The notes under the pieces: model-generated
Database searches by the model: none
Told to the model about the DNA's origin: nothing
Seen by the model: the letters and a program-made list of their open reading frames with translations, nothing else
Source: Gp6-AA40 sp035649635
Lineage (GTDB): Bacteria > Acidobacteriota > Vicinamibacteria > Vicinamibacterales > UBA2999
Length of the DNA stretch: 64,000 nt
Reading direction: 5' to 3'
Assembly (NCBI GenBank): GCA_035649635.1
Contig: DASRJE010000208.1
Span: forward strand, 1 to 64,000
Translations under genes and position numbers: made by a program
Shown here: positions 33,541 through 41,710 of the stretch, piece after piece
How positions within the stretch are numbered: the first letter of the stretch is position 1
How the letters are laid out: the number at the start of each line of letters is the position of its first letter

Positions 33541-34356
33541 TCAGCCGCGGCCCGGCGTGCCGTGCCAGCGCGTATGCGTGCGATGAAGCACTCGTGCTGA
33601 CACGGATGTATCTTCGGCGCGGTGCATGAGCGACAGGTTGTCCCACACGAGCACGTCGCCAGGCCGCCATGCGTGCGCGTAAATGAATTCCGGTTTCAGC
33701 GCATGCGCATAGAGACTGGCGAGGAGCTGGACGCCCTTCCTCTTTGGCAGTCCCACAATCGAATCGATGCTGAATTGATTCAGGTAGAGCGACCGCCGCC
33801 CGGTCACATGATGTTCGCGGACAAGTGGGTGGACTGTAGCCCCATCCCGCGGCGCTGTGAGCCCTGACGCTCCGAGCAAGGCGCCGAAACAATGACGGGC
33901 CGCAAGAGGTTCGAGAACGGCCTTTCTCTTGGGAGGCAGCGCCTCGTAGGCCCCCCGCATGTTCGCAAACATCGTGGCGCTGCAGGGTGACGGCACGACG
34001 ACCGCCTTCAGGACGATGACGGGCGACGGGTCTGGCTTGAATGACTGGTCGGTGTGCCAGAAGACAGTCGATCTGGTGACGCCAGGAGCTCCGAGGTCGT
34101 GCCGGACCACCTGAATCCGCCGATCGTCCCGGAGCCTGAACGGCGCATCCCTGGGAAGAACCCGCTCGTCCACCTCCCCAAAGATGCTCGTCAGCGCCAC
34201 TTGATCGTCATACGACAAAATCTGATCCCTGAAAACGAGGAGCAGGCGTTCGTGCAACCCACGCACAAGCTGGCGTCGGCCGGCCGGCGTGATCCGCTCG
34301 AGATCGAAGCCCACCACCTCAGCCCCGAAGGAGGCAAGGAGAGGACGAATCAGCAT
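33541..34356 (-). CDS. TauD/TfdA family Fe(II)/2-oxoglutarate dioxygenase
   Basis: A protein of 271 residues with the double-stranded beta-helix of the TauD family. The iron facial triad is His101 and Asp103 (FWHTDQSF) plus His245 (LMHRAED). An Arg near 259 (VLHRTH) fits the 2-oxoglutarate carboxylate site. Substrates of the family include taurine, herbicide acids and amino-acid residues in natural products. It is divergent from the kinase gene (53 bp between starts) at the left edge of the azole-RiPP locus. It could be a tailoring enzyme or an unrelated neighbour. Confidence 0.9.
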   Translation of the reverse strand: MLIRPLLASFGAEVVGFDLERITPAGRRQLVRGLHERLLLVFRDQILSYDDQVALTSIFGEVDERVLPRDAPFRLRDDRRIQVVRHDLGAPGVTRSTVFWHTDQSFKPDPSPVIVLKAVVVPSPCSATMFANMRGAYEALPPKRKAVLEPLAARHCFGALLGASGLTAPRDGATVHPLVREHHVTGRRSLYLNQFSIDSIVGLPKRKGVQLLASLYAHALKPEFIYAHAWRPGDVLVWDNLSLMHRAEDTSVSARVLHRTHTRWHGTPGRG

Positions 34357-34408
34357 CGTTGTATGCTAGCGCTGAGTTCATTCGGTCGCGCACGCGGCGT
34401 CCTCCGAC

Positions 34409-36829
34409 ATGATCGGCATCTCTGTCTCTCACTATCTCGTCACCGACAGGCTCGGTGGGGGCGGCATGGCCGTCGTCTACGAGGCGCAGGATGTGCGTCT
34501 GCCTCGACGAGTCGCTCTCAAGTTCCTGCGCGACAAGCTCGCGAACGACCCGCTGGCGCTTACCCGGTTCAAGCGCGAAGCGGCTGCGCTGTCGCTCCTC
34601 AATCACCCGAACATCTGCACGATTCACGAGGTCGATGCGTTCGAGGGGCAGCCGTTCATCGCGATGGAGAAACTCGAGGGGCGAACGCTTCGCGCGCGCC
34701 TCGCGGAAGGAAAAGTCGAGCCTGCGGAGCTGGTCGACATCGCCGCGCAGATAGCCCAGGCCCTGAAGGCGGCGCACGAGAAGGGCATCGTCCACCGTGA
34801 TATCAAGCCGGGGAACATCTTCATCACGTCGAACGGCGTCAAAGTCCTCGACTTCGGTCTCGCGAAACTGCTCGTCGGGACCGAGAACGAGACCGTCGAG
34901 GACCACACAGTGGACGGACGGCCCGTGGGGACTGTCAACTACATGTCCCCCGAGCGCATCCGGCAGGACAATCTCGATCCCCGCAGTGACCTCTTCTCGC
35001 TCGGCGTGGTGATCTTCGAAATGGCGGCCGGATTCACCCCCTTCGAGGGCGGATCGATCGCTCAAACGGTTGCGAACGTCTTCGACCAGGATCCGCCGGC
35101 GCTCTCCGACGTGGCACCGCGTCAGCCGGACGAGTTGCAATCCATTGTGCACAAGCTGCTGGCTCGAGATCCCGAGGACCGCTATCACACCGCGGGGGCC
35201 TTGTTGCGGGATCTGAAAGCACTGGCGATCCGGATAGATGTCCGGGCGGGAGCCACCAGTCAGACCACGACCAGTGTCCGCGGGAAGACAGACCCGAGGA
35301 GCGGGCGGATATCCGTCGTGGTGATGCCAACGAGAGTGTTGGCTGAGGAAGCCGACTCGTTTCTTGCGGATGCTATTCCGAATGCCATCTCCAAGCATCT
35401 GCTGAAGGTCCCGGGCATCGAGACCAAGCGCCCGCCCACGACCGGCGACCTCGAGCGCGTCGCCGGCGATCTCGATCAGGTGGCCACCGTGTACGGCGCG
35501 ACCGCGTACGTCGTGTCCCTGCTGAACGTCTCGAGTGGGCGATTCAAGCTGTCTGTCCAGTTGGTCGACACCGCGTCTCGCAAACTCAGATGGTGCGACG
35601 AGTACAAGGGTTCGCGTAAGGGATACACCGGTATCGTGAAGGCGGCGGCGGAAGGGATCCGGCGCGCGTTGCAACCGGACACGGACCCGCCGCCGGCGAC
35701 GACGTCGGTGGTGGTCAATCCCGAGGCCGAGCTGCTCCTGCAACAGGGCTTGTACCATTTGAACCTGTTCAGAAATCTCGCCCGGCCGACCGATTTCGAG
35801 CGCGCGGAGACGACGCTTCGCCGCGCCGCCGACCTCGAGCCGGAGCGAGCCGATGCTCCTGCCGCTCTTGCATTGCTGCATACGGCACGGCTCGTGACCG
35901 GCGCCTCTCCATCGGAGGTCGTTCCTGTGTGTGAGACCTGGGTGAAGCGGACGCTGGAAATCGACCGCCGGAACAGCAAAGCGTGGGCGATTCTCTGCGA
36001 GCTCGAGACCATGCGCTCGGAGCTTCGAAAACCGTTCGAGTACGGGCTCAAGGCCGCGGCGTTCGGCGGCCGCGATGCGTTCGCGCACGCGAGGCTCGCC
36101 GGATGTCTCATGTGGCATTCCTACGAGTTGTCGTTGCTCGCCGCCAGTGAGGGCGCGCGCTTCGATCCTCTCGTCCTCGATGCGCCAGTGTTTGCGGCGA
36201 TCAGCCTGAATCAGTTGAGTCGCAGGGACGAGGCACTATCGCTGATCGAAGTCGTGCTCAACATCGAGCCGGACATGCTCCTTGCGCAGTTCATCAAAGG
36301 CCTGATCCTTGCCGATGCCGGCCGCACGGATCCGGCACTGGAGATCATGGCACGGCTCGAACCTTTTGCCGCAAAAGGCCGGCTGCTGCCACAATGGCCG
36401 GCAATCTTCAAGGACGTCGCGGCGTATCACGACGCCGCCACGACCGGGGACACCGAGATGCTCGATCGGACGACACAGAGGCTGGCAGGTTTCGCGAGAG
36501 GTGAGAACCAGTTCCCGCGCTGGGAACTGACGACGTCGGGAATCACACGGCTGCTGGCCAAGCGTTCACCGGCATTGTCGCTCGAACTATTCGCGCACCG
36601 CGCGATGATGGGGATCATCGAGCCGTACGACCATCTCGTGACGCACCCGGATCTCGATCCGCTGCGTGGCGACACGCGCTTCCAACGCCTGCTCCGCACA
36701 TCGCGTCGAAATTTCGAAGAAACCCTGTCTGTCGTGCGAATGGCGCAGAGCCGCGCCGAGGCCCCCGACTACATCGCCCACGCGCTCGACGACATCACAA
36801 AACGCTTTCAGCTCTCCACCAGTTCCTGA
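34409..36829 (+). CDS. Serine/threonine protein kinase with TPR-like C-terminus
   Basis: A protein of 806 residues. Residues about 8-275 form a Hanks-type kinase: glycine loop LGGGGMAVVYEA, Lys38 in VALKFL, catalytic HRDIKPGN with Asp131, DFG at 148-150, and GTVNYMSPE at the activation segment. Residues about 290-425 resemble a FlgO-like domain (VYGATAYVVSLLNVSSGRFK). The remainder is helical TPR-type repeats (AETTLRRAADLEPERADAPA). No membrane segment is seen, so it is probably cytoplasmic. The SagB-type gene starts 2 bp after its stop, suggesting co-translation and a link between signalling and peptide maturation. Confidence 0.93.
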   Translation: MIGISVSHYLVTDRLGGGGMAVVYEAQDVRLPRRVALKFLRDKLANDPLALTRFKREAAALSLLNHPNICTIHEVDAFEGQPFIAMEKLEGRTLRARLAEGKVEPAELVDIAAQIAQALKAAHEKGIVHRDIKPGNIFITSNGVKVLDFGLAKLLVGTENETVEDHTVDGRPVGTVNYMSPERIRQDNLDPRSDLFSLGVVIFEMAAGFTPFEGGSIAQTVANVFDQDPPALSDVAPRQPDELQSIVHKLLARDPEDRYHTAGALLRDLKALAIRIDVRAGATSQTTTSVRGKTDPRSGRISVVVMPTRVLAEEADSFLADAIPNAISKHLLKVPGIETKRPPTTGDLERVAGDLDQVATVYGATAYVVSLLNVSSGRFKLSVQLVDTASRKLRWCDEYKGSRKGYTGIVKAAAEGIRRALQPDTDPPPATTSVVVNPEAELLLQQGLYHLNLFRNLARPTDFERAETTLRRAADLEPERADAPAALALLHTARLVTGASPSEVVPVCETWVKRTLEIDRRNSKAWAILCELETMRSELRKPFEYGLKAAAFGGRDAFAHARLAGCLMWHSYELSLLAASEGARFDPLVLDAPVFAAISLNQLSRRDEALSLIEVVLNIEPDMLLAQFIKGLILADAGRTDPALEIMARLEPFAAKGRLLPQWPAIFKDVAAYHDAATTGDTEMLDRTTQRLAGFARGENQFPRWELTTSGITRLLAKRSPALSLELFAHRAMMGIIEPYDHLVTHPDLDPLRGDTRFQRLLRTSRRNFEETLSVVRMAQSRAEAPDYIAHALDDITKRFQLSTSS

Positions 36830-36831
36830 CC

Positions 36832-38262
36832 GTGCCGGCTACGCTCGCGCTCATCGACGGCGTGCACATCGACACGTCCGAATCGGTGACGCGTATCTTG
36901 GGCCCGGGCGTCGACCTCGTGCTGGACCGGCCCTCCGCCCAAGATCTGAAAACACTTCGACGGCTCGTCTTGGGACGAAGCTCGCACAGCGCGCTCACGA
37001 CCCGCACCATCGCTCACGGCGGGCTCGCGGGGTTACGCCGGTTCTACGAGCTGCTTGCCGAGTTGATCACACGGGGCTGGCTGATCGAGCGTGTCGTTGA
37101 CGGCACGGCTGCGATCGTCAGCGCGATCCCGTTGACCGATGACTATTCATGGAACGACGGGTCGAACGGTGATCGGGAAGGCACACTCTCGCGCTTTGCG
37201 TTCATGCGACGCGTCGGTGCGCAGATGGTGCTCGAATCGCCAACCGCGCGTGCACAAATCGTCCTGCATGACTGGCGAGTACTCTTCCTGCTGTGGCAAC
37301 TCTCGCGTTCCCGCCCGCGTTCGCGCGCCGGCACGCCGGGAGCCGGATTGCCTCGATCTGTGATCCGCGCCGTTCGCGGCATGCTCTGGAGCGCCGGGTT
37401 CCTCGTGACCGGAAATGACGGACCCGATGCAGGAGAGCCCCCAAAACTGTTCTTCTGGGAGTTTCATGATCTGCTGTTTCATAGTCGATCGCGCCTTGGC
37501 CGGCATCACAATCCGTATGGGGCAACCTATCCCTTCGAAGGTCGCGTGCCGATGCCGCCGGTGTTCAGACCTCGCGACCGCCGCACGCGCATCCGCTTGT
37601 TCAGGCCCGACGTCACGCGACTTCGTCGCACCGATTGGACGCTCACGCGCGCGCTCGAGGCGAGGCGATCGCAAAGAGACCACAGCGATTCACCGATCAC
37701 ACGACGGGAACTTGGCGAGTTTCTCTTCCGATCAGCGGCCGTCAGATCCGCCCGACCACACGATCGTTATGCCGCCAGTGTGCGCGTTTACCCGAGCGGC
37801 GGCTCGGTGTATTCGCTGGAATTGTATATAGCGGTCCGGCTGTGTGCGGGCCTGGCACCTGGGCTGTATCACTACGTTCCCGAGCGACATGCGCTCTCTC
37901 GAGTGAGCTCGTTGACGGTTCCCGTCCGGTCACTCCTCGACAGCGCCGGTCGCGCGGTCCGCGCCGCGCAACCGCAGTTGCTCATTCTCATCGCTGCTCG
38001 ATTCCCGCGTGCCGCGTGGAAGTACTCGTCGATTTCTTACTCCCTCGTCCTGAAAGAGGTCGGAGCGCTGATGCAGACGATGTATCTCGTGGCCACGGCG
38101 ATGGGACTTGGCGCGTGCGCGCTTGGCGGGGGCGATTCCGATCTATTCGCGAAGGCGGCCGGAATGGACTACTACGCCGAAGGCTCAGTCGGCGAGTTCA
38201 TTCTCGGCCGTCTTCCACGATTCGCCGGAGCGCGCAGGCTTCAGCCTGGGCGGAAATTATGA
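36832..38262 (+). CDS. SagB/ThcOx-type FMN-dependent azoline dehydrogenase
   Basis: A protein of 476 residues starting at GTG. The C-terminal nitroreductase-fold domain shows the SagB pattern: RRSQRDHSDSPITRRELGEF, then RVYPSGGSVYSLELYIAV, then WKYSSISYSLVLKEVGALMQ with the Lys-Tyr pair associated with activity in this family, then AMGLGACALGGG. SagB enzymes oxidise thiazoline or oxazoline rings to azoles in TOMM/LAP peptides. The N-terminal half is a long-form extension like that of ThcOx oxidases and may bind leader peptide. It lies between a kinase (2 bp upstream) and the convergent candidate precursor gene. Confidence 0.88.
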   Translation: MPATLALIDGVHIDTSESVTRILGPGVDLVLDRPSAQDLKTLRRLVLGRSSHSALTTRTIAHGGLAGLRRFYELLAELITRGWLIERVVDGTAAIVSAIPLTDDYSWNDGSNGDREGTLSRFAFMRRVGAQMVLESPTARAQIVLHDWRVLFLLWQLSRSRPRSRAGTPGAGLPRSVIRAVRGMLWSAGFLVTGNDGPDAGEPPKLFFWEFHDLLFHSRSRLGRHHNPYGATYPFEGRVPMPPVFRPRDRRTRIRLFRPDVTRLRRTDWTLTRALEARRSQRDHSDSPITRRELGEFLFRSAAVRSARPHDRYAASVRVYPSGGSVYSLELYIAVRLCAGLAPGLYHYVPERHALSRVSSLTVPVRSLLDSAGRAVRAAQPQLLILIAARFPRAAWKYSSISYSLVLKEVGALMQTMYLVATAMGLGACALGGGDSDLFAKAAGMDYYAEGSVGEFILGRLPRFAGARRLQPGRKL

Positions 38263-38279
38263 CCGGGGCTGAAGCCCCG
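38235..38279. terminator. Paired hairpins at the convergent SagB/precursor boundary
   Basis: Two GC-rich stems flank the SagB stop codon: CAGGCT-TC-AGCCTG at 38235-38248 and CGGGGC-TGAA-GCCCCG at 38264-38279. Each arm contains or complements the string GGCTTCAGCC or GGCTGAAGCC, so the pair may also fold together. This is probably a bidirectional transcription end. Confidence 0.55.
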
Positions 38280-38302
38280 CGCTCCTCTGTACCGAAACCA
38301 CT

Positions 38303-38641
38303 TCAGAAACAGCAGTAGTGTTCTCTCGGTCCACGCATGATGCCCCAGCGCTCTCGCAGGTGGTCCGCCATTTCCTCGTAGGTGAATACGAACTCCGGAT
38401 CGAATTCCCTGGCGATGTCGAGGATCCTGGAATTGTGTGCGGCAATCCTCGCCTGCAAGTCCGCGTTGGTCTCGACTGCGGTGAAGAACCGGGAGACCGG
38501 TGAGTCGTCTGGAACGAACGCCACCAGTCCGACCGGCGCAGTCCTGCGCGCAGCCTTTCTCTTCGCAGTCTTCTTCGCGGCTTTCTTCACTGACCTCTTC
38601 GTGGATTTCTTGGCAGCCTTCTTCGCGGACTTTTTCGCCAT
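38303..38641 (-). CDS. Candidate azole-RiPP precursor with Nif11-like leader and histone-like tail
   Basis: A protein of 112 residues with a strong ribosome site (AGGAGG). Residues 1-34 are almost pure Lys/Ala/Ser/Thr/Arg repeats (KKSAKKAAKKSTKRSVKKAA), like histone H1 tails. Residues about 46-100 match the Nif11 leader pattern: SPVSRFFTAVETNADLQARI, then DIAREFDPEFVFTYEEMADH and LRERWG. The last 12 residues, IMRGPREHYCCF, would be the core, with two adjacent Cys as the only heterocyclisable residues. No GG cleavage motif is present; cleavage after WG is possible. It follows the YcaO gene by 36 bp on the same strand. The family match and role are inferred from sequence pattern and context. 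Confidence 0.72.
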   Translation of the reverse strand: MAKKSAKKAAKKSTKRSVKKAAKKTAKRKAARRTAPVGLVAFVPDDSPVSRFFTAVETNADLQARIAAHNSRILDIAREFDPEFVFTYEEMADHLRERWGIMRGPREHYCCF

Positions 38642-38677
38642 GACGCCTCCTCGCGCGAGGGTGATTATCGCCGAGTG

Positions 38678-40846
38678 TCAAATGACGATGTGAAAATTGT
38701 TCATCTGACCTTCAGTCCGGGACGTCCGGCGCCACCCCAGGGCGACCGGTACGTCGTACAGCCGGCCGGGTGCGAATCGAGGCCAGAAATGACGAAGGCC
38801 CGGCACAATCACTCGAACGACCGGTAGACCAACATCCTTTCGCGTCTGATCGAGGACGAGCGTCTCCATGCCACACCGGTGAGCGGCGGTCACACATGCC
38901 ATCACCGCGTCCCGGATGTCCGTGTAGATGGCGTCCTGAAAGTTCCGCCGGTCGCGAACGGCGGTCTGCCTGGTGCGCCTCAGGAACCGACCGAGGCCCG
39001 AACGTCGGTGACTGAAACTTGGTCCCGCGACGCCCAGGTGCACTCCGCTGCGCCATTGATTCAGCTCGGTGATGGCACGGGCGATCGCCGTGCTGGCGTC
39101 GAGATGCGCGCCGAAGCCGAGGAGCAGTTCGCCGGTTCCGCGTTGGAGTCCCTCGGAAACCGCCGCGAAAACGGGTATGCCGAGATCGGTCGTCAGGTCG
39201 TGGACGGTGAGCGAGCGGCCGTTCCTGGCATAATCGCGCACCATTCGCCGAAAGAACGGATTCGAAAAGGTGGCGAGATCGACCGTGGGTCTCGCAAGCT
39301 CGTTGTACCACCAGATCGCGACCGCGTCCCGTTCGACCAGCTCCAGGAAGCCCTGCAGAATGGCCTCTTCCAGGCTGTTGCCGGCCGCGCAGCCGTTCGA
39401 GTTGGCGCGACTGCATCGCTCCGCTTCAGGTGCGCGATAGCCAAAATAGCAGTAGGCCGTCGGCACGTAACGGATTGTGTCGTGGCTGAGCGACCACACA
39501 GGCGTCCAGTCGATTTCCTGCTGGCGGTCGAGAAGTCGGGGAACCCAGCATTGCGGCAATGCACGAGCATTCCAGGCGTCGCGCTCCTCGAACTGCAACT
39601 CGCTGAATGCGGCGCACGCGTTGGGATGAATGGCTTGTCCGCCCAGGGCGTCGTACGACGTCCGTACCCGTGTTTCGATGCCGCGAAAGATTCCTGAATA
39701 CCGTTCGAGCGCTTCGCACAGGGCGCTGGCCCTTGCCTGGGCTCGCCCGATGCCTTTCCCCGAGCTGAGACGACGGCCAGTTGGGAATGGCTCGGTCTCC
39801 GACGCCAGGAACACGTGCTCGGCGGAATACAGCTCCAACCCGCGTGATGCCGTCGTCCTCCGGGTAATTCGCGTGATGATGCCCGTCCACCTGCTGATGT
39901 GATGCCTGTAGCGACTGAACGTCTTGTGGGGCGGCACCGCGCGCCAACCACCGTCAGAGAACGCGGCTCTCGGCCGTCGCGTAAGTACGATTCGCGGATC
40001 CGGTAATGACGTTCCGCCTTCCGAACTGGCTACTGGCGGCGCGCACCGTGGACAGCCTGGCTGCGGGACCACGAGGTGAGCGCTGGATCGCCACAACCGA
40101 GGATCGAGCGCAATCATCGTCCCGATCCGAGTCAACGGTTGCAGTAAGGTGTTGGACGGGGCGCGAAGCTGATTGTGCCGGATGCGAAGTGTCTTCAAAT
40201 CGACGGGATCGCTCGCGAGTCCGCCCGACGATTCCAGCCATGTGTGTGCGGGTCGGTTGGCCCGGATTCGTGCGAGCACACAATCCCAGCATGGTGTCGA
40301 CGGGGGATGCACGAGCGGACCCACCCAGATGACTGTGCCCATGGGCTTGACAGGCAGCCAGGCACGATTGGCGCGTGCGGCTTTTTTCGCGAAATCGGAG
40401 ACGTCGCGACGAAGGTACTCATCGGTCAGGACGACCTCCACGTCGCCGTTGCGACGTGGCGCGAGCCCGAGCTTGTCCAGGACATCGATTGTGGCGGCGT
40501 TCGCCGCGTTACGAGTTCCCTCACGCGTGCGCCGACGGCCATCGACGAGGTGACCGGATCGATGGAGGATCGCGAGCGATGCGAGTACCTCGGCGACGCT
40601 TGCTGAACCTCGCAGTTCCTGAACGATGTCCATCACCGACCGCGTGCCATCGAGCAGGGGCGCCAGGCGAGGGAAGATCGGCCCCTCGAGGGGCCACGAC
40701 TCCACGTCTGACAGCAGCACCGCCCGTGAAGAATCGATGCTGGCCACGGTGAGGTGCGGCCTCAGTTGCGGAAACGACGACTGGCCGCGCTTCACCGCAT
40801 CGCGTCCAGGGTGGTCTTCAACGGCTCGCGGCTTTCGAGTGCCCAC
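38678..40846 (-). CDS. Fused TOMM cyclodehydratase (RRE, zinc E1-like and YcaO domains)
   Basis: A protein of 722 residues starting at GTG. Residues about 45-105 form a PqqD-like RRE winged helix (LLDGTRSVMDIVQELRG), which binds leader peptides. Residues about 110-290 are an E1/ThiF-like scaffold with the zinc cysteines CWDC (186-189) and CPRC (265-268). From about 315 on is the YcaO domain with its ATP-binding signatures: GKGIGRAQARASALCEALER (363-382), SNGCAAGNSLEEAI with ELVERDA (483-508), and later TELNQW. The enzyme would convert Cys to thiazoline using ATP. The C-terminus reads MNNFHIVI where TOMM YcaO proteins usually end in a Pro-rich PxPxP tail. The precursor gene follows by 36 bp. 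Confidence 0.92.
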   Translation of the reverse strand: MGTRKPRAVEDHPGRDAVKRGQSSFPQLRPHLTVASIDSSRAVLLSDVESWPLEGPIFPRLAPLLDGTRSVMDIVQELRGSASVAEVLASLAILHRSGHLVDGRRRTREGTRNAANAATIDVLDKLGLAPRRNGDVEVVLTDEYLRRDVSDFAKKAARANRAWLPVKPMGTVIWVGPLVHPPSTPCWDCVLARIRANRPAHTWLESSGGLASDPVDLKTLRIRHNQLRAPSNTLLQPLTRIGTMIALDPRLWRSSAHLVVPQPGCPRCAPPVASSEGGTSLPDPRIVLTRRPRAAFSDGGWRAVPPHKTFSRYRHHISRWTGIITRITRRTTASRGLELYSAEHVFLASETEPFPTGRRLSSGKGIGRAQARASALCEALERYSGIFRGIETRVRTSYDALGGQAIHPNACAAFSELQFEERDAWNARALPQCWVPRLLDRQQEIDWTPVWSLSHDTIRYVPTAYCYFGYRAPEAERCSRANSNGCAAGNSLEEAILQGFLELVERDAVAIWWYNELARPTVDLATFSNPFFRRMVRDYARNGRSLTVHDLTTDLGIPVFAAVSEGLQRGTGELLLGFGAHLDASTAIARAITELNQWRSGVHLGVAGPSFSHRRSGLGRFLRRTRQTAVRDRRNFQDAIYTDIRDAVMACVTAAHRCGMETLVLDQTRKDVGLPVVRVIVPGLRHFWPRFAPGRLYDVPVALGWRRTSRTEGQMNNFHIVI

Positions 40847-40914
40847 TCGGATCCTTGGTGTCTTCGTTGAACCTGTTCCGCACGGCGAGGAGATCGCAGC
40901 AACGGCTCTCCTCA

Positions 40915-41110
40915 GTGTCAGGCAGTGAATCGTGAACGACGCGATTGTCCGCTAAACGGTGTCAGGCAGTGAATCGTGAAGGCGCGATTGTCCGCTAAAC
41001 GGTGTCAGGCAGTGAATCGTGAACGTGAACCGTGAACAGGCAGGGCAACGGCTCTCCTCGACGGCTCTCTTCGGTGTCAGGCAGTGAATCGTGAAAGGTG
41101 AATCGTGAAC
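40915..41110 (+). repeat. Four direct copies of a 22-bp dispersed repeat
   Basis: Identical copies at 40915-40936, 40959-40980, 41002-41023 and 41074-41095 share the core TCAGGCAGTGAATCGTGA. Copies 1-3 are spaced 43-44 bp apart with a conserved spacer containing GCGATTGTCCGCTAAACG. A partial copy (GTGAATCGTGAAC) lies at about 41098-41110. The spacing and spacers do not fit a CRISPR array. Confidence 0.9.
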
Positions 41111-41612
41111 GTTATTGCGGCCAGGACCCCGGTCGGCCGTGACAACCAAATCCCAACCCGCTGGAGACGTCCGGCCTGGGCCCCGGCTCACTTCTTACTG
41201 ACGGTAGAGGGCGCCACCGCCAGAAATATCGCGATGTCAGCGGCTGTAGCTACCGAAGGCTGCACGACGACATGAGCTCGCGTCGCAAGCGCAGCGCCGC
41301 GCCGCCAGCTGTACACTTTCGCCCTCGGCTAGCAGGGTGCCGTCGATGACGTGGAACGTGAAGCGCGTGAGTCGGACGCGGCGTAACGACTCCGAGATCC
41401 ACGACGCCCAAGACGCTGGGCGTCAATTCCTTGGGAAACACACACGTTGACCTCGTCCTGGTGACCTCGACGTCAGGCAGAGTTCGGCGATCTTCTCCAC
41501 ACTCTTGGAATTGTGGCCGCCCGGCATGCCTCAGACTATCTCGCGGAGCCTCGGCAGGTTCAGGTCAAGGCGGTGTGGTTCATCCTTGGCAAGGATGTCG
41601 ATTGATTCAGCG

Positions 41613-41634
41613 TTCACGATTCACTGCCTGACAC
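41613..41634 (-). repeat. Inverted copy of the 22-bp dispersed repeat
   Basis: Exact reverse complement of the 40915-40936 unit, about 75 bp downstream of the end of the PQQ gene in its direction of transcription. Confidence 0.9.
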
Positions 41635-41710
41635 CAAACCGTCAGGATCAGTCGGATGGCTGCCGCCACGACAGCCCAGGATCCGCAGTCCGACTGCGGT
41701 GGCGTCCCTT

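Larger units (their letters stand above)
40847..41710. other. Repeat-rich non-coding region with possible gene relics
   Basis: About 860 bp without an intact gene. The left part holds a cluster of 22-bp repeats. From about 41100 to 41610 short broken frames appear on the minus strand, for example LTPSVLGVVDLGVVTPRP and MPGGHNSKSVEKIAELC, interrupted by stops and frame changes. They suggest a decayed gene, but I cannot identify the family. Confidence 0.5.

Noticed and set aside
40915..41095. CRISPR array at the four 22-bp repeats
   Set aside because: Spacers between the first three copies are nearly identical to each other, copies also occur inverted elsewhere, and no cas genes are present.
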